NCBI RefSeq assembly: GCF_002741015.1
Contig: NZ_CP016616.1
Coordinates: 5,779,141 to 5,843,140, forward strand
Origin: Microvirga ossetica
GTDB lineage: Bacteria > Pseudomonadota > Alphaproteobacteria > Rhizobiales > Beijerinckiaceae
Direction: 5' to 3'
DNA: 64,000 nt
Under the pieces are notes generated by a model. The model made no database searches. It saw only the letters and a list, made by a program, of their open reading frames with translations, and was not told the DNA's origin. Shown piece by piece: positions 19,081 to 30,182 of this stretch (the stretch's first letter is position 1; the number at the start of each line of letters is the position of its first letter). Made by a program: the position numbers and the translations under genes.

Positions 19081-20373
19081 TTATCCGCGCTGCGCGACCG
19101 TCACGTAGTCGCGCTCCGTCGCGCCGGTATAGAGCTGGCGCGGGCGGCCGATGCGCTGGGACGGGTCCTCGATCATCTCGCTCCACTGGGCGATCCAGCC
19201 GACCGTGCGGGCGAGCGCGAACAGCACCGTGAACATCGAGGTCGGGAAGCCCATTGCCTTCAGCGTGATGCCCGAATAGAAATCGATGTTCGGATAGAGC
19301 TTCTTCTCGACGAAGTAATCGTCCTTCAGCGCGATCTGCTCGAGCTCCACGGCCACATCGAGGAGCGGATCGTCCTTGATGCCGAGCTCGTTGAGCACCT
19401 CGTGGGTGGTCTTCTGCATGATGCGGGCGCGCGGGTCGTAGTTCTTGTAGACCCGGTGGCCGAAGCCCATGAGACGGAACGGGTCGTTCTTGTCCTTGGC
19501 CTTCGCGATGTATTCCGGAATGCGGTCGGGCGTTCCGATCTCCTCAAGCATCTTCAGCGCCGCTTCGTTGGCGCCGCCATGGGCAGGCCCCCACAGGCAG
19601 GCGATGCCGGCCGCGATGCAGGCGAAGGGGTTCGCGCCCGAGGATCCGGCGAGCCGCACCGTCGAGGTCGAGGCGTTCTGCTCGTGATCGGCATGCAGGA
19701 TGAAGATCCGGTCGAGCGCCCGCGAGAGCACCGGGTTGACCTTGTACTCTTCGGCCGGCACCGCGAAGCACATGCGCAGGAAGTTGGAGGTATAGTCCAG
19801 ATCGTTCTGCGGATACACGAAGGGCTGGCCGATGGAGTACTTGTAGGCCATGGCGGCGAGCGTCGGCATCTTCGCGATCATGCGCATCGAGGCGATCATG
19901 CGCTGGTGCGGGTCGGAGATGTCGGTCGAGTCGTGATAGAAGGCCGAGAGCGCGCCGACGCAGGCCACCATGATCGCCATCGGATGCGCGTCGCGGCGGA
20001 AGCCGGTGAAGAACCGGTGCATCTGGTCGTGCACCATGGTGTGGCGCGTGACGCGATAGTCGAAATCGGCCTTCTGGGCTGCGGTCGGCAGCTCTCCGTA
20101 GAGGAGCAGATAGCAGGTCTCGAGGAAGTCGCCGTGCTCGGCGAGCTGGTCGATGGGATAGCCGCGATAGAGCAGGATGCCGGCGTCGCCATCGATATAG
20201 GTGATCTTCGACTCGGTGGCGGCCGTCGAGGTAAAGCCGGGATCGTAGGTGAACATCCCGGTCTGGCCGTAGAGCTTGGAAATGTCGATGACGCTCGGGC
20301 CGATCGTGCCTTCTTTTACCGGCAGTTCCACGGACTTGTTGTCAACGGTGACTGTGCTGGTGGGGGAACTCAT
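19081..20373 (-). CDS. gltA: Citrate synthase (type II, hexameric)
   Basis: Condenses acetyl-CoA and oxaloacetate to citrate, the entry step of the citrate cycle. 430 residues, the usual length for the Gram-negative NADH-regulated class. The N-terminal beta-domain reads [20 protein letters not shown]. Catalytic residues are visible in [13 protein letters not shown] (His), WGPAHGG (His) and [15 protein letters not shown] (Asp region). It is transcribed leftward toward a strong terminator and is convergent with lpxB. A gene-free interval of 170 bp separates it from gltX and must hold its promoter, though no clear -35/-10 pair stands out. Confidence 0.97.
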   Translation of the reverse strand: MSSPTSTVTVDNKSVELPVKEGTIGPSVIDISKLYGQTGMFTYDPGFTSTAATESKITYIDGDAGILLYRGYPIDQLAEHGDFLETCYLLLYGELPTAAQKADFDYRVTRHTMVHDQMHRFFTGFRRDAHPMAIMVACVGALSAFYHDSTDISDPHQRMIASMRMIAKMPTLAAMAYKYSIGQPFVYPQNDLDYTSNFLRMCFAVPAEEYKVNPVLSRALDRIFILHADHEQNASTSTVRLAGSSGANPFACIAAGIACLWGPAHGGANEAALKMLEEIGTPDRIPEYIAKAKDKNDPFRLMGFGHRVYKNYDPRARIMQKTTHEVLNELGIKDDPLLDVAVELEQIALKDDYFVEKKLYPNIDFYSGITLKAMGFPTSMFTVLFALARTVGWIAQWSEMIEDPSQRIGRPRQLYTGATERDYVTVAQRG

Positions 20374-20543
20374 GCGTCATGGCCCTTTCAAAACGGAGGC
20401 CGGGCAGAACCTAGGGCAACCAAGGGAGCAGGGTAGGCCTCCGGGCTGCCAGACCAGGGTTTGCCGGTCGGGTAGGATTATGGCGCCTTCGGTAGCTTAT
20501 CCGTATGGTGGGAGCAAGCACGTCTAAAGGCGAGAAATGCTTG

Positions 20544-21974
20544 CTATGCGGCAGATGCATCCTTGAACTGGTCTCTCAAGCGCAACAGCGTTTCGTCCTT
20601 GCCCAGCACCGCCATCACATCAAAAAGACCCGGGGATGTCGCCCGCCCGGTGAGCGCCGCTCGAAGCGGCTGAGCCACTTGGCCGAGCTTGACCCCGATC
20701 GCCTCAGCATGCTCGCGGACCACCGCCTCCACGCTCTGCGCCGACCAGTCGGAAACGGCGTCGAGCTTTGCGTCGAGGCCGGCGAGGCGCGAACGGCCGT
20801 CCGCGAGGAGGCTCGCCGCTTTCTCGTCCGGATGCAGCGGGCGCTGGGCATAGAGGTAATAGGCGCTGTCGAGAAGCTCCACGAGCGTTTTGGCGCGCTC
20901 CTTCAGGCCGGGCATCGCCGCGAGTAGCTTCTCGCGCAGGGCCGGCTTGAAGGTGCGGCCGAGATGGTGCTCGTCCTTATCCAGTTCCGGCAGCAGATCT
21001 TCCAAAGCGCGCACCAGCCGCTCGTCGTCGGACTGGCGCATGTAGTGGCCGTTGATGTTCTCCAGCTTGGCGAAATCGAAGCGGGCGGGCGAGCGCCCGA
21101 TGCTGCCGAGATCGAAGGCGTCGATCATCTCCTGGGTCGAGAAGATCTCCTGGTCGCCATGGCTCCAGCCGAGGCGCACGAGATAGTTGCGCAAGGCTTC
21201 TGGAAGGTAGCCCATGCTGCGATAGGCCTCGACGCCCAATGCTCCGTGACGCTTCGACAGCTTGGCGCCGTCCGGCCCATGGATGAGCGGGATATGCGCC
21301 ATGGTCGGCACGTCCCAGCCGAGCGCCTGATAGATCTGCGTCTGGCGTGCGGCATTGGTGAGATGATCGTCGCCGCGGATCACATGGGTCACGCCCATGT
21401 CGTGATCGTCCACCACCACCGCAAGCATGTAGGTCGGCGTCCCGTCCGAGCGCAGGAGCACGAGATCGTCGAGATCCTTGTTCTGCCAGACCACGCGGCC
21501 CTGGACCTCGTCCTCGACCACCGTCTCGCCCTCTGTGGGCGCCTTCAGGCGGATGACGGGCTTCACGCCCGCCGGAGCCTCGGATGGGTCGCGGTCGCGC
21601 CAGCGGCCGTCATAGCGCAGGGGCTTACCTTCCTTGCGGGCGCTCTCGCGCATCTCCTCCAGCTCCTGCTGGCTGGCATAGCAGTAATAGGCGCGGCCCT
21701 GGGCAAGCAGGCTTTCGGCGACCTCCTTGTGCCGGCCAGCCCGGGAAAACTGGTAGATCGCGTCGCCGTCCCAATCCAGGCCGAGCCATGTCAGGCCATC
21801 GAGGATTGCGGCGATGGCGGAATTCGTGGAGCGTTCCCGGTCCGTGTCCTCGATACGCAGCAGCATCTTGCCGCCATGCCGCTTGGCATAGAGCCAGTTG
21901 AACAGGGCCGTGCGTCCCCCTCCAATATGCAGGAAGCCGGTGGGCGAGGGGGCGAAGCGGGTGACGACGGTCAT
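20544..21974 (-). CDS. gltX: Glutamyl-tRNA synthetase
   Basis: Charges tRNA-Glu (and possibly tRNA-Gln, for the amidotransferase route). Class I synthetase with the HIGH-type motif [12 protein letters not shown] at residues 9-20 and the KMSKS-type motif KLSKRHGA in the middle. The 476-residue length is usual. The start [13 protein letters not shown] is fixed by the motif spacing. It is divergent from comEC, with 220 bp between them holding both promoters. Some alphaproteobacteria carry two gltX copies; only this one lies in the window. Confidence 0.97.
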   Translation of the reverse strand: MTVVTRFAPSPTGFLHIGGGRTALFNWLYAKRHGGKMLLRIEDTDRERSTNSAIAAILDGLTWLGLDWDGDAIYQFSRAGRHKEVAESLLAQGRAYYCYASQQELEEMRESARKEGKPLRYDGRWRDRDPSEAPAGVKPVIRLKAPTEGETVVEDEVQGRVVWQNKDLDDLVLLRSDGTPTYMLAVVVDDHDMGVTHVIRGDDHLTNAARQTQIYQALGWDVPTMAHIPLIHGPDGAKLSKRHGALGVEAYRSMGYLPEALRNYLVRLGWSHGDQEIFSTQEMIDAFDLGSIGRSPARFDFAKLENINGHYMRQSDDERLVRALEDLLPELDKDEHHLGRTFKPALREKLLAAMPGLKERAKTLVELLDSAYYLYAQRPLHPDEKAASLLADGRSRLAGLDAKLDAVSDWSAQSVEAVVREHAEAIGVKLGQVAQPLRAALTGRATSPGLFDVMAVLGKDETLLRLRDQFKDASAA

Positions 21975-22194
21975 CGCGGGAAACCTTGACTGAGGAATGT
22001 GAGGTCGCGCGGCGTATCCGGCCGCGGCGTCATCCGACTCAATCCATAGGGCGGTTTGGGCCGGAGAGTGCGGTGTTTAGCGCATCGTGCGGAAAAGTGG
22101 ACCCGTTTTTCACTGGCGTGGCCCGCTGGGTCCGCAATGACGATGCGCCTGTCTATAGAATAGGCATCGGAACCCGCGTTAAGCCGAAGCGACG

Positions 22195-24456
22195 ATGGAA
22201 GACACCCAGGCAAAGTCTCGCAGGATCCCGCATGCTTCGGCGCGGGCTGTGGCTTTGCCGCGGGCCTGGAGCGCCGGCATCGATTGGGGCCCTTTCGACG
22301 GGCGCGGCCGGCTCTCGCGGGCCATCGCCCGGGAGATCGAGCAGCGCCGGCTGTTCCCTTGGATCGCCGTGTGCTTCGGGATCGGCATCCTCCTGTTCTT
22401 CCAGGCCGACGGGACACCGGCCCTCTGGGCGCCCATTGGGGCGTTTGCGATCTCCTGCATCGGTGCCTTCGTCCTGCGCGGCCGCGTATGGGCGCTGTCC
22501 GCGACGATTGCCCTTGCCGCGATCTTTGCCGGTTTCGCTGCCGGCGCCATTCGGACCGGCAGCGTTGCCGCGCCCGTTCTCAACCGCGTCGTCATCGCGC
22601 CCCTCACGGGCTTCATCGATCGCGAGGAAGGGCAGCGGCTGCTCCTGCGGCTGGTTGAGCTGAAGGATGGCGCGCAAACCGAGCGGCCGCGTCTCGTACG
22701 CGTCTCGGTTCGTAAAGGGGCACAGCTTAGCGCAGGGCAGTTCGTTGCCGGCACCGCCCGACTGCTGCCGCCGCCCGAGGCCGCCTGGCCGGGTGGCTAC
22801 GATTTTGCGCGCGACGCCTATTACAAGGGGATCGGGGCCGTGGGATCCATGGTCGGGCAGGTGCGGGTTCTCGAACCGGCCGTAAAGCCGGATTGGACCC
22901 TGCAGCTGGCGGCACAGGTCGACGCGGCGCGCAATGTGCTGACCCAACGCATTGCGTCCGCCATCGGCGGGCCGGCCGGCGGCGTCGGCGCGGCGCTCGT
23001 GACGGGCAAGCGCGGACTCATTCCGGAGCCCACGAACGACGTGCTGCGCGGAGCGGGCATCTATCACATCGTGTCGATCTCGGGGCTCCACATGGTGCTC
23101 GCGGCCGGCACGTTCTTCTGGCTGGTGCGCGCTCTTCTCGCTCTCGCACCGGCATTCGCCTTGCTCTGGCCGGTGAAGAAGATCGCTGCCGTCTCGGCCA
23201 TGGTCGGTGCGACGGTCTACTGCATCTTTTCCGGTTCGGACGTTGCCACGGAGCGCTCCCTCGTCATGACCCTCGTGATGTTCGGCGCGATGCTCGTGGA
23301 CCGGCCCGCCCTGAGCATCCGCAACCTGTCGATCGCGGCGCTCATCGTCCTTGCCCGCGAGCCGGAGGCCTTGCTGGGGCCGAGCTTCCAGATGTCCTTC
23401 GGCGCCGTTGCGGCGATGATGGCGCTCGTGCCGCTGATGCATCTGAAGGGCGAAAGCGGGCCCTCGGCCGTGCTCGAGCGGTCCTTAAAATGGAGCGGGC
23501 AGGCGCTGTTCGGATTGCTGATCACGACCTTGGTGGCGAGCCTGGCGACAGCACCTTTCTCGGCCTACCACTTCCAGAGCCTCAACCCTTACGGGCTTGT
23601 CGGCAACGCGTTGGCCCTGCCGCTCGTCTCGCTTGTCGTCATGCCCTCGGCGGTCCTCGGCGTGCTGGCCTATCCGTTCGGACTCGACAGGCCGGTCTGG
23701 CAGCTCATGGGAGCCGCCGTATCGCAGGTGCTCGAGGTGTCCGCCTGGGTGGGCAACTTCAGCGGATCGACGCTTGTGGTACCGGCTCTGAGCATCGGCG
23801 CGCTGGCGCTCCTGAGCCTAGCGCTGCTCGTGCTGACAATCCCGGCGTCCGCCCTGCGCTGGCTGGCCGTGCTCCCTGCGGGAGCGGGCCTCGTCATGGC
23901 TGCAACGCCGCCGCGCTACGACATCTTCGCTGACCGGGACGGGGCGGGCGCCGCCATTCGCAGCGCCGGCGGGCAACTCGCGCTGGTCGGCCGTCCGTCC
24001 GACTTCGTTGCCGAGCAATGGCTGCGCGCCGATGGAGATGATAGAAGCGTCGACGATGCGGGGCTCAGACAGGATTCCCGCTGCGATAGTGCCGGATGCG
24101 TCGTGATCGCCGGGGAGGGAAGGCGGATCGCCTTCGTGCAGGATTTCGCAGCCTTCGAGGAGGATTGCCGCCGCGCCGCTGTGATCGTCAGTCGGATTCA
24201 GGCGCCGCCGAACTGTTCGGTCAGCCTTCTGCTCGACCGCGATGCATTGAAGGAGCGTGGCGCCGTGACGTTGCGCTTCGGGACGCAAACCGTCGAGATC
24301 CTGTCGGTCCGGAAGGGGCGGGAAGTGCTGCCTCTGGTGACGGCAAACACCGCTCCACCCGCCGTCTTGCCCGCTCAGGACAGGCCGCGACACGCGCGGC
24401 CGGTTCCCGAGCAGGATTTCCCTGACGAGGATGTCAGTACCGGCGAACCAGACTGA
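22195..24456 (+). CDS. comEC: ComEC/Rec2-type membrane DNA-uptake channel
   Basis: Predicted inner-membrane channel for import of single-stranded DNA in natural transformation. 753 residues with many hydrophobic segments. The N-terminal DUF4131-like part is followed by the Competence domain, where [20 protein letters not shown] and [12 protein letters not shown] are conserved. The C-terminal third (from about residue 560) corresponds to the place of the metallo-beta-lactamase-like domain, but no HxHxDH motif is visible, so nuclease activity is doubtful. No other competence genes are nearby. It runs into the end of lexA, overlapping it by 23 bp in convergent orientation. Confidence 0.88.
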   Translation: MEDTQAKSRRIPHASARAVALPRAWSAGIDWGPFDGRGRLSRAIAREIEQRRLFPWIAVCFGIGILLFFQADGTPALWAPIGAFAISCIGAFVLRGRVWALSATIALAAIFAGFAAGAIRTGSVAAPVLNRVVIAPLTGFIDREEGQRLLLRLVELKDGAQTERPRLVRVSVRKGAQLSAGQFVAGTARLLPPPEAAWPGGYDFARDAYYKGIGAVGSMVGQVRVLEPAVKPDWTLQLAAQVDAARNVLTQRIASAIGGPAGGVGAALVTGKRGLIPEPTNDVLRGAGIYHIVSISGLHMVLAAGTFFWLVRALLALAPAFALLWPVKKIAAVSAMVGATVYCIFSGSDVATERSLVMTLVMFGAMLVDRPALSIRNLSIAALIVLAREPEALLGPSFQMSFGAVAAMMALVPLMHLKGESGPSAVLERSLKWSGQALFGLLITTLVASLATAPFSAYHFQSLNPYGLVGNALALPLVSLVVMPSAVLGVLAYPFGLDRPVWQLMGAAVSQVLEVSAWVGNFSGSTLVVPALSIGALALLSLALLVLTIPASALRWLAVLPAGAGLVMAATPPRYDIFADRDGAGAAIRSAGGQLALVGRPSDFVAEQWLRADGDDRSVDDAGLRQDSRCDSAGCVVIAGEGRRIAFVQDFAAFEEDCRRAAVIVSRIQAPPNCSVSLLLDRDALKERGAVTLRFGTQTVEILSVRKGREVLPLVTANTAPPAVLPAQDRPRHARPVPEQDFPDEDVSTGEPD

Positions 24457-25138
24457 CGAGCTTGCCCTGGATCTTGACCCGGTCGGGGCCGAGCACGCGG
24501 GTCTCGTAGGCCTGGTTGGCGGCTTCCAGCGCGATCGACGAGCCGCGGCGGCGGAAGCGCTTCAAGGTCGCCTCCTCGTCGTCGATGAGCGCCACGATAA
24601 TGTCGCCCGTATTGGCCGTGTCCTGGCGTTTGATCACCACGAGATCGCCGTCGAGGATGCCGGCCTCGACCATCGAGTCTCCGCGCACCTCCAGGGCGAA
24701 GTGATCGCCCTGCGAGAGGAAATCGCCCGACAGAGTGATCGAATGGCTCCGGGTCTGGATCGCCGAGATCGGCACGCCGGCCGCGATCCGGCCCATGACC
24801 GGGATCGACATTTCCCGGTCGCGCGGATCCGCCTGCGGCTGCGGCGCAGTCTTCGCCTTGCCGGCGAGACCGCCCTCGACCACGCTCGGGGTAAAGCGGC
24901 GCTGGCTGCCGGCGCCGCTGGTGCTCTCGGGCAGGCGGATCACCTCGAGCGCCCGGGCCCGATTGGGCAGGCGCCGGATGAACCCACGCTCCTCGAGCGC
25001 GGTAATGAGCCGGTGGATGCCGGATTTCGACTTGAGATCGAGCGCATCCTTCATCTCGTCGAAGGACGGTGGAACCCCGGTTTCACGCAGCCGCTCATGA
25101 ATGAAGCGGAGCAATTCGTGCTGTTTACGCGTCAGCAT
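24434..25138 (-). CDS. lexA: LexA repressor (SOS response)
   Basis: Represses DNA-damage genes until RecA filaments trigger its self-cleavage. The N-terminal winged helix-turn-helix spans residues 1-65 ([17 protein letters not shown] and [17 protein letters not shown]). A proline- and alanine-rich linker follows. The cleavage site is Ala120-Gly121 (GRIAAGVP), and the Ser155 (RGDSM) and Lys193 (ATLKRF) dyad is intact. The 234-residue length is typical for alphaproteobacteria. A perfect alphaproteobacterial LexA box lies 61-75 bp upstream, consistent with autoregulation. It converges with comEC. Confidence 0.97.
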   Translation of the reverse strand: MLTRKQHELLRFIHERLRETGVPPSFDEMKDALDLKSKSGIHRLITALEERGFIRRLPNRARALEVIRLPESTSGAGSQRRFTPSVVEGGLAGKAKTAPQPQADPRDREMSIPVMGRIAAGVPISAIQTRSHSITLSGDFLSQGDHFALEVRGDSMVEAGILDGDLVVIKRQDTANTGDIIVALIDDEEATLKRFRRRGSSIALEAANQAYETRVLGPDRVKIQGKLVSLVRRY

Positions 25139-25198
25139 GGCTGGCCCTTACTGCTCCACACGGGAGCGATTCTGAAACAAAGCAGGAACAAGGTAGCC

Positions 25199-25213
25199 GT
25201 TCTCGCTGTGTTC
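25199..25213 (-). promoter_or_regulatory. LexA box upstream of lexA
   Basis: GTTC, seven bases, GTTC: the direct-repeat SOS operator known in alphaproteobacteria. It lies 61 bp before the lexA start codon, the expected place for autorepression. No second exact copy was noticed by eye elsewhere in the window. Confidence 0.85.
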
Positions 25214-25715
25214 CGCAAGTGTGCCGCTAAGCTTCGGCGAAACCGACCTCGACGAAACTTGCGTGCTCCAGCCTCGATCGCCCCATGAGACGCGTCTGCT
25301 ATGGACCTCCGACGAAGTCCAAGGTCATCCTGCGCTTATTCTCATGCAAATAATCCTACAACCCGGATTATTGCGATGAATGCGGAAGATATGGTGAGTA
25401 TAATATAAATTTAATTCACTGCTCCTTACGAAAAGTAAGATCGAATAGGAATTGTCTGTCCTATGTGGGGACAATATTTCCTGCGAGCCTATATAAATAG
25501 ATGGGACGTAGAATACAGGCTGGCATAATCTCTGATCTCGCTTTCGCTGCGATCGCGTTGCTGATCTTTCTGTGAAAGCGCGGAAAATTCGGCCTTTAAC
25601 CGATAGCGTAAACCAAAAGTGAACTTTTGAGACTCGGAGGGTTGCTTTCCATCCCGCTTTGGTGCCATAAACGCTCTATTATAACGTTTAGTAACTACGA
25701 TGAACGGAGATGAGC
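25214..25715. other. AT-richer gene-free interval with several small inverted repeats
   Basis: About 500 bp with clearly more A and T than the surrounding genes. It contains ATTGTC...GACAAT (25451-25475), CGCTTTC...GAAAGCG (25539-25580) and TAAACG...CGTTTA (25668-25690). The last encloses TATTATAAC, a possible -10 for the rightward fragment gene. A minus-strand open frame (25489-25752) is present but has no recognisable features and I do not call it. Confidence 0.5.
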
Positions 25716-26288
25716 ATGGCTGGCGGAGTGACTCCCTGGAACAATGCTTCATACATCAATCAGACTATTCAGACACAGTCTGGACCGGGCACGGCCGTCT
25801 CCGCAAACGGGAACTTTGTCAGCACTTGGACCGAGTATGATCCAGCACTGGGACGAACAGTAATCAAAGCCAAGGTGTTGGCCTTCGATGGTACGGTCGT
25901 CAGCGATACCCATGTCATCGCCAATCATGTCGGTCCTGCTCCTGCCGGCGGCTGGCCGTCGAATGCATCTGTCACCGCATTGGCCAACGGCAATTTCGTC
26001 ATCAGCTATCAAGCCGGAACCGAGACGAATGGCGCGATCTATACGGCCATGTTGGATAGCTCGGGAGCAGTGATCTTCTCCCAGCGTCAGGTCAATGCAT
26101 CCTCAGGCGCCTTGCAAGATGCTAGAACAATACCGCTCAACGGCGGCTACATGGTCATCTGGGAAGCCAATGGCAACATAATGTCCCAGAAGTTCGACTA
26201 TGCTGGAAATCTCGTCGAATTCGAAACTCGGGTGAATACAGCTGCTACTTCCTGGATGGTACCGCCGGTAGGAACAGCGCCATTATAA
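25716..26288 (+). pseudogene. Truncated repeat protein, RTX-like N-terminal fragment
   Basis: Open frame of 190 codons from an ATG with GGAG six bases upstream. The protein has low lysine and arginine, no signal peptide, and two or three loosely repeated beta-type units (SANGNFVSTWTEYD, LANGNFVISYQAGT, PLNGGYMVIWEANG), each about 50-60 residues. Such units are found in the N-terminal part of very large secreted calcium-binding (RTX-type) proteins. The coding similarity seems to stop near FETRVNTAA; the last 13 codons are the antisense of the neighbouring leftward fragment. I read it as a 5' gene end cut off by a deletion. A short functional protein cannot be excluded. Confidence 0.55.
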
Positions 26289-26440
26289 GTGAACCCAGTA
26301 CCGATGAAATTAATCGTGTAGCCGTTGATCGGGTTTGTCAGCGTGAAAATGTTGGCGTTCGAAGTGCCCTGAGCAACGGCGCCGACGAGAATCTCATCGA
26401 GAGAAAGGTTGGGAAAGTTACCGTACGTGAAAGCAGTCAT
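26198..26440 (-). pseudogene. Truncated RTX-like protein, 5' end only
   Basis: Open frame of 80 codons with a good ribosome site (AGGGGGC) before the ATG. The N terminus MTAFTYGNFPNLSLDEIL and the later INGYTINFIGTGFTYNGAVP plus GGTIQEV resemble the start of large secreted calcium-binding proteins. The final 15 codons (from AAVFTRV) are only the antisense of the rightward fragment, so the real homology ends at about 26240. No glycine-rich nonapeptide repeats remain. Most likely the 5' remnant of a second large gene. Family assignment rests on pattern memory, not on a search. Confidence 0.5.
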
Positions 26441-26453
26441 GAAGCCCCCTCGC

Positions 26454-26470
26454 AGCCTGACTTTCAGGCT
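26454..26470 (-). promoter_or_regulatory. Hairpin in the leader of the leftward RTX-like fragment
   Basis: AGCCTGA and TCAGGCT form a perfect 7-bp stem with a CTT loop just upstream of the ribosome site. AT-rich sequence with TATAATGC-like text follows to the right and could hold the promoter. The remaining sequence up to moeA shows nothing else I can name. Confidence 0.4.
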
Positions 26471-26625
26471 ACATCTATAATGCAATATAGTATTATTTCA
26501 TATGCCCGGGCAAACGTCTATTGAGAGGGTAAGCGACAAAAAATCCATGAGCGGGCGAGCATAAATTTGCCTTCCCAACTGAAGAGCGACCGCAGCAAAG
26601 TAGCTTGGCAATTTAGCCAGCTGGT

Positions 26626-27882
26626 CTAACAAAACCGTTCCAACCGGATGATCCGGCAGGGCTCGCCGGCTGTCGCCGCAGGAGCGTGGGGCGGGCGGAC
26701 GAGGAGGGCGTCGGAACGCTCCAGGATGCTCAGCATGGACGAATCCTGCATGAGGTGCGGTGTCGCAACCGGGAGCATGACACGCTCGCTGCCCTTGGCG
26801 AGGCTCAGAGGCACGTCCTTGAGGGCGAGCGAGGCGCGCATGTAGTCCTGCCGCTCCCGGTTCGGGGGCAGGTCGGCGCCCAGAATCGCGTCCTCCGTGG
26901 GATCGTCCGCGGCGCGCTGGTCGCCGAGGAGGGCGCGGATCGCCGGGATCAGGAAGAGAACGGCGCAGACGAGCGAGGACACCGGATTGCCGGGAAGGCC
27001 CAGCAGCAGCGTCTCGCGGAGGCGTCCGTGCATGAGCGGCTTTCCGGGCCGCAGGGCTACGCGCCAGAAGCCGAGATCCATGCCTTGGCGGCTCAGGGCT
27101 TTTTGCACCAGATCGTGCTCGCCGACCGAGGCGCCGCCCAGGGTGACGAGGATGTCGGCCTCCGCATCCCTTGCCGCCTGGATGCGCTCGTCGAGGGATT
27201 CGAGCGTGTCCCGGGCAATGCCGAGATCGATGGCCTCGGCACCGGCCTTCGTGGCCATCAGCAGAGTGGCGGGAAGGCTCGAGGCCGTAATCTGGTCCGG
27301 CCCTACGGGCTCGCCCGCCCGCACCAGCTCGTCGCCCGTGGCGAGGACGGCGACCTTAGGCCGGCGGCGGACATCGAGCGTGCCGTGCCCCATGGCGGCG
27401 GCAAGCGCGATATGGCGCGAATCCAGACGAAGGCCTGCCTGCAGGAGCACGTCGCCGGCGCGGAAGTCGAGACCGGCGGCGCGGATATGGCGATCGGCGC
27501 GAGCCGCCTCCTTCACCGTCACCCGGTCGCCGGAGAGCTCCGTGTCCTCCTGCAGCACCACCGCATCGGCGCCATCCGGAACGGGCGCCCCGGTGAAGAT
27601 CCGCACGGCCTCCATGGCTCCGACCGTTCCCGTGAAGCGGGATCCGGCCGCGCTGGTGCCGATCACATGAAGGGTTGTCGGAACCTGAACGCAGTCGGCG
27701 CTGCGCACCGCATAGCCATCCATGGCGGAAGCCGGAAAGGGCGGCTGGTCGCGCAGGGCGCCGACATCTTCGGCGAGGGTGCGGCCGGCGCTGGCGGCGA
27801 GGGGGGCAGCCTCGATCCCGAGCGGCGTCGCGACATTCGCCAGCACGCGGGAGAGGGCATCCTCGACCGATATCAGGCTCAT
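26626..27882 (-). CDS. moeA: Molybdopterin molybdenumtransferase MoeA
   Basis: Inserts molybdenum into adenylated molybdopterin, a late step of molybdenum cofactor synthesis. 418 residues. Conserved segments include [13 protein letters not shown] near residue 50, the [15 protein letters not shown] region, VLATGDELV and [11 protein letters not shown] in the MoCF_biosynth (MPT-binding) domain, and [11 protein letters not shown]. It overlaps moaC by 4 bp (ATGA), and follows trpC and moaC in one leftward operon. Downstream lies the accessory pocket instead of lexA, which would usually be next. Confidence 0.96.
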   Translation of the reverse strand: MSLISVEDALSRVLANVATPLGIEAAPLAASAGRTLAEDVGALRDQPPFPASAMDGYAVRSADCVQVPTTLHVIGTSAAGSRFTGTVGAMEAVRIFTGAPVPDGADAVVLQEDTELSGDRVTVKEAARADRHIRAAGLDFRAGDVLLQAGLRLDSRHIALAAAMGHGTLDVRRRPKVAVLATGDELVRAGEPVGPDQITASSLPATLLMATKAGAEAIDLGIARDTLESLDERIQAARDAEADILVTLGGASVGEHDLVQKALSRQGMDLGFWRVALRPGKPLMHGRLRETLLLGLPGNPVSSLVCAVLFLIPAIRALLGDQRAADDPTEDAILGADLPPNRERQDYMRASLALKDVPLSLAKGSERVMLPVATPHLMQDSSMLSILERSDALLVRPPHAPAATAGEPCRIIRLERFC

Positions 27883-28355
27883 GGCGCCTCAAAGTCTCCC
27901 GAGCGGCCGCCGCTCTTGCGGCACAGACGGACGCTCTCGATCCGCATGCCCTTATCCGCGGCCTTCACCATATCGTAGATCGTCAGGCAGGCGACGGACA
28001 CGGCGGTCAGAGCCTCCATCTCGACGCCCGTCTGGCCGGACACCTTCACCTCCGCCGTCACCCGAACGCCGGGAAGGCTTTCGTCGAGGGCGCAATCGAC
28101 CTTCACCTTCGAGATCAGAAGCGGGTGGCACAGGGGAATGAGTTCGTGCGTGCGCTTGGAGGCCATGATCCCGGCAAGCCGCGCCGTGCCGAGCACGTCG
28201 CCCTTCTTGGCGTCGCCTTGGCGGATCAGGCTCAATGTCTCCGGCCGCATGATCACGCATCCTTCCGCTATCGCGGTGCGGCTGGTGACATCCTTCTCCG
28301 AGACGTCGACCATGTTGGCCTCGCCCGCCGCATCGAGATGCGTGAGCGTCGTCAT
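27879..28355 (-). CDS. moaC: Cyclic pyranopterin monophosphate synthase MoaC
   Basis: Second enzyme of molybdenum cofactor synthesis, acting after MoaA to give cyclic pyranopterin monophosphate. 158 residues. The N terminus [14 protein letters not shown], the central [13 protein letters not shown] (substrate-binding histidine region) and [20 protein letters not shown] are all diagnostic. It overlaps trpC upstream and moeA downstream by 4 bp each, so it is translationally coupled inside the trp operon. The trpC-moaC-moeA order is conserved in Rhizobiales although the two pathways are not chemically linked. Confidence 0.96.
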   Translation of the reverse strand: MTTLTHLDAAGEANMVDVSEKDVTSRTAIAEGCVIMRPETLSLIRQGDAKKGDVLGTARLAGIMASKRTHELIPLCHPLLISKVKVDCALDESLPGVRVTAEVKVSGQTGVEMEALTAVSVACLTIYDMVKAADKGMRIESVRLCRKSGGRSGDFEAP

Positions 28356-29152
28356 GCGGCTTCGCCGAACAGGAGCTTGCGGGTGGCCGCCGCCACATCC
28401 GCCTGCCGCATCAGGCTCTCGCCGACCAAGAACGTGCGGATGTCCACCTTCGTCAGGCGCTCGATATCCCCAAGCGTGAAAATCCCGCTCTCGCCGACGA
28501 CGATGCGGTCGGAGGGGATCAGGGGCGCCAGCTCTTCACTGACGCTAAGCGAGACCTCGAAGGTGCGAAGATTCCGGTTGTTGATGCCGACCAGCTTGGT
28601 GTTGAGAGGCAGGGCGCGGTCCAGCTCCGCCCGGTCGTGCACCTCGACCAGCACGTCCATGCCGAGGTCGTGAGCGGTGTCGATCAGCGCGCGGGCCTCC
28701 TCGTCGGAGACGCTCGCCATGATCACGAGGATGCAGTCGGCGCCCCAGGCGCGGGCCTCGTAGACCTGATAGGGCTCGAACAGGAAATCCTTGCGCAGGG
28801 CGGGTAAGCCGGATGCCTCGCGGGCCTGGGCGAGGTATTCGGGCTTGCCCTGGAACGAGGGCTCGTCGGTGAGAACGGAGAGGCACGTGGCGCCGCCCTC
28901 CGCATAGGCGCGTGCGAGGCTTGGCGGATCGAAATCGGCGCGGATCAGGCCCTTCGAGGGGCTGGCCTTCTTCACCTCCGCAATGAGCGCGGGCCGTCCT
29001 TCATCGAGATGCCGCTCGATGGCTTTCGCGAAACCGCGCGGAGGCGAGGCCGCACGCGCGCGGCGCTCGATCTCGGCCTGCGGGATCGCGGCTTTTGCGG
29101 CTGCGATCTCCCGGCGCTTATAGGCCTCGATCTTGCTGAGAACGTCGCTCAT
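28352..29152 (-). CDS. trpC: Indole-3-glycerol phosphate synthase
   Basis: Closes the indole ring in tryptophan synthesis. It is a TIM-barrel protein of 266 residues. [12 protein letters not shown] carries the catalytic lysine, and VSVLTDE-type ([12 protein letters not shown]), [22 protein letters not shown] and VVGESGI segments follow in the expected order. The start [13 protein letters not shown] is the natural N terminus; longer readings run into trpD. It is a single-domain enzyme, not fused to trpF. trpD ends 11 bp upstream. Confidence 0.96.
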   Translation of the reverse strand: MSDVLSKIEAYKRREIAAAKAAIPQAEIERRARAASPPRGFAKAIERHLDEGRPALIAEVKKASPSKGLIRADFDPPSLARAYAEGGATCLSVLTDEPSFQGKPEYLAQAREASGLPALRKDFLFEPYQVYEARAWGADCILVIMASVSDEEARALIDTAHDLGMDVLVEVHDRAELDRALPLNTKLVGINNRNLRTFEVSLSVSEELAPLIPSDRIVVGESGIFTLGDIERLTKVDIRTFLVGESLMRQADVAAATRKLLFGEAA

Positions 29153-29163
29153 GACAATCCCGC

Positions 29164-30177
29164 TCAGGCATTCGAGGTTTTGACGAGACGCTCGAGGGTC
29201 GCCTTGGAGGCGCCGCTGTCGAGAGCCCGCGACGCACGGTCGAGACCATCGCGCAGGTTCGCAGCCTCGTCCGCGATGACGAGGGCCGCAGCCGCGTTGA
29301 GCAGAGACACGTCGCGATAGGGCGTGCGGGTTCCGTCCAGAACGGCGCGCAGCTGCGCCGCATTGTGTTCCGGATCGCCGCCGCGAAGCTCGTCCAGGGT
29401 AACGGTCGGAAGGCCGACCTCCTCGGGCGTCACGGTGAAACGCCGGACCGCGCCGTTCTCCAGGGCCGCCACGAAGGTCGGGCCGGTCGTGGTCATCTCG
29501 TCGAGCCCGTCGGAGCCGTGCACGGTCCAGACTTTTTCGGAACCTAGTTCCTTCAGAACCTGCGTGAGCGGTTCGATCCAAGCCTCTGAGAACACGCCGA
29601 GAAGCTGGCGCTTGGCGCCGGCCGGATTGGCGAGCGGGCCGAGCAGATTGAAGATCGTGCGCGTGCCCAGCTCGACGCGGGTGGGAGCCACGTGGCGCAT
29701 GGCCGCGTGATGGGTCTGGGCGAACATGAAGCACAGCTTGGTCTCGTTGAGGCAGCGCCCCAGATCCTCCGGAGCGAGCCCGAGCTTCACGCCGAGCGCC
29801 GAGAGCACATCCGCGGTTCCGGATTTCGAGGACGCCGCGCGATTTCCGTGCTTGGCGACGGGAACGCCGCAGGAGGCTACGATGATCGAGGCGAGCGTCG
29901 AGATGTTGTAGCTGCCCTTGTGGTCGCCGCCGGTTCCGACGATGTCGATCGCCTTGTCCGGCGCATTGACCCGCAGCATGCGTCCGCGCATGGCCGTGAC
30001 CGCGCCGACGATCTCGTCGAGGGCCTCGCCGCGCACCCGCAGGGCCATCAGGAAGGCGCCGCCCTGGGCGGGGGTGACCTCGCCGGAGAGCAGGTCGTCG
30101 AAGGCATCCCGTGCCTCCTCGCGGGTGAGCGATGCGCCCGTGGCGACCTTGGCGAGGTAGGACTTGAAGGATTCCAT
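29164..30177 (-). CDS. trpD: Anthranilate phosphoribosyltransferase
   Basis: Transfers phosphoribose from PRPP to anthranilate. 337 residues. The helical N-terminal dimer domain is followed by the PRPP-binding [16 protein letters not shown] and the [17 protein letters not shown] motif. [15 protein letters not shown] is also conserved. The chosen start [10 protein letters not shown] lies 5 bp after trpG; the frame is open further upstream, but only within trpG. It is a separate enzyme rather than a TrpGD fusion. Confidence 0.96.
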   Translation of the reverse strand: MESFKSYLAKVATGASLTREEARDAFDDLLSGEVTPAQGGAFLMALRVRGEALDEIVGAVTAMRGRMLRVNAPDKAIDIVGTGGDHKGSYNISTLASIIVASCGVPVAKHGNRAASSKSGTADVLSALGVKLGLAPEDLGRCLNETKLCFMFAQTHHAAMRHVAPTRVELGTRTIFNLLGPLANPAGAKRQLLGVFSEAWIEPLTQVLKELGSEKVWTVHGSDGLDEMTTTGPTFVAALENGAVRRFTVTPEEVGLPTVTLDELRGGDPEHNAAQLRAVLDGTRTPYRDVSLLNAAAALVIADEAANLRDGLDRASRALDSGASKATLERLVKTSNA

Positions 30178-30182
30178 CTTTC

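Noticed and set aside
25489..25752. Minus-strand open frame of 87 codons in the lexA-side AT-rich pocket
   Set aside because: No ribosome site, no recognised motif, and it overlaps the start of the better-supported rightward fragment.
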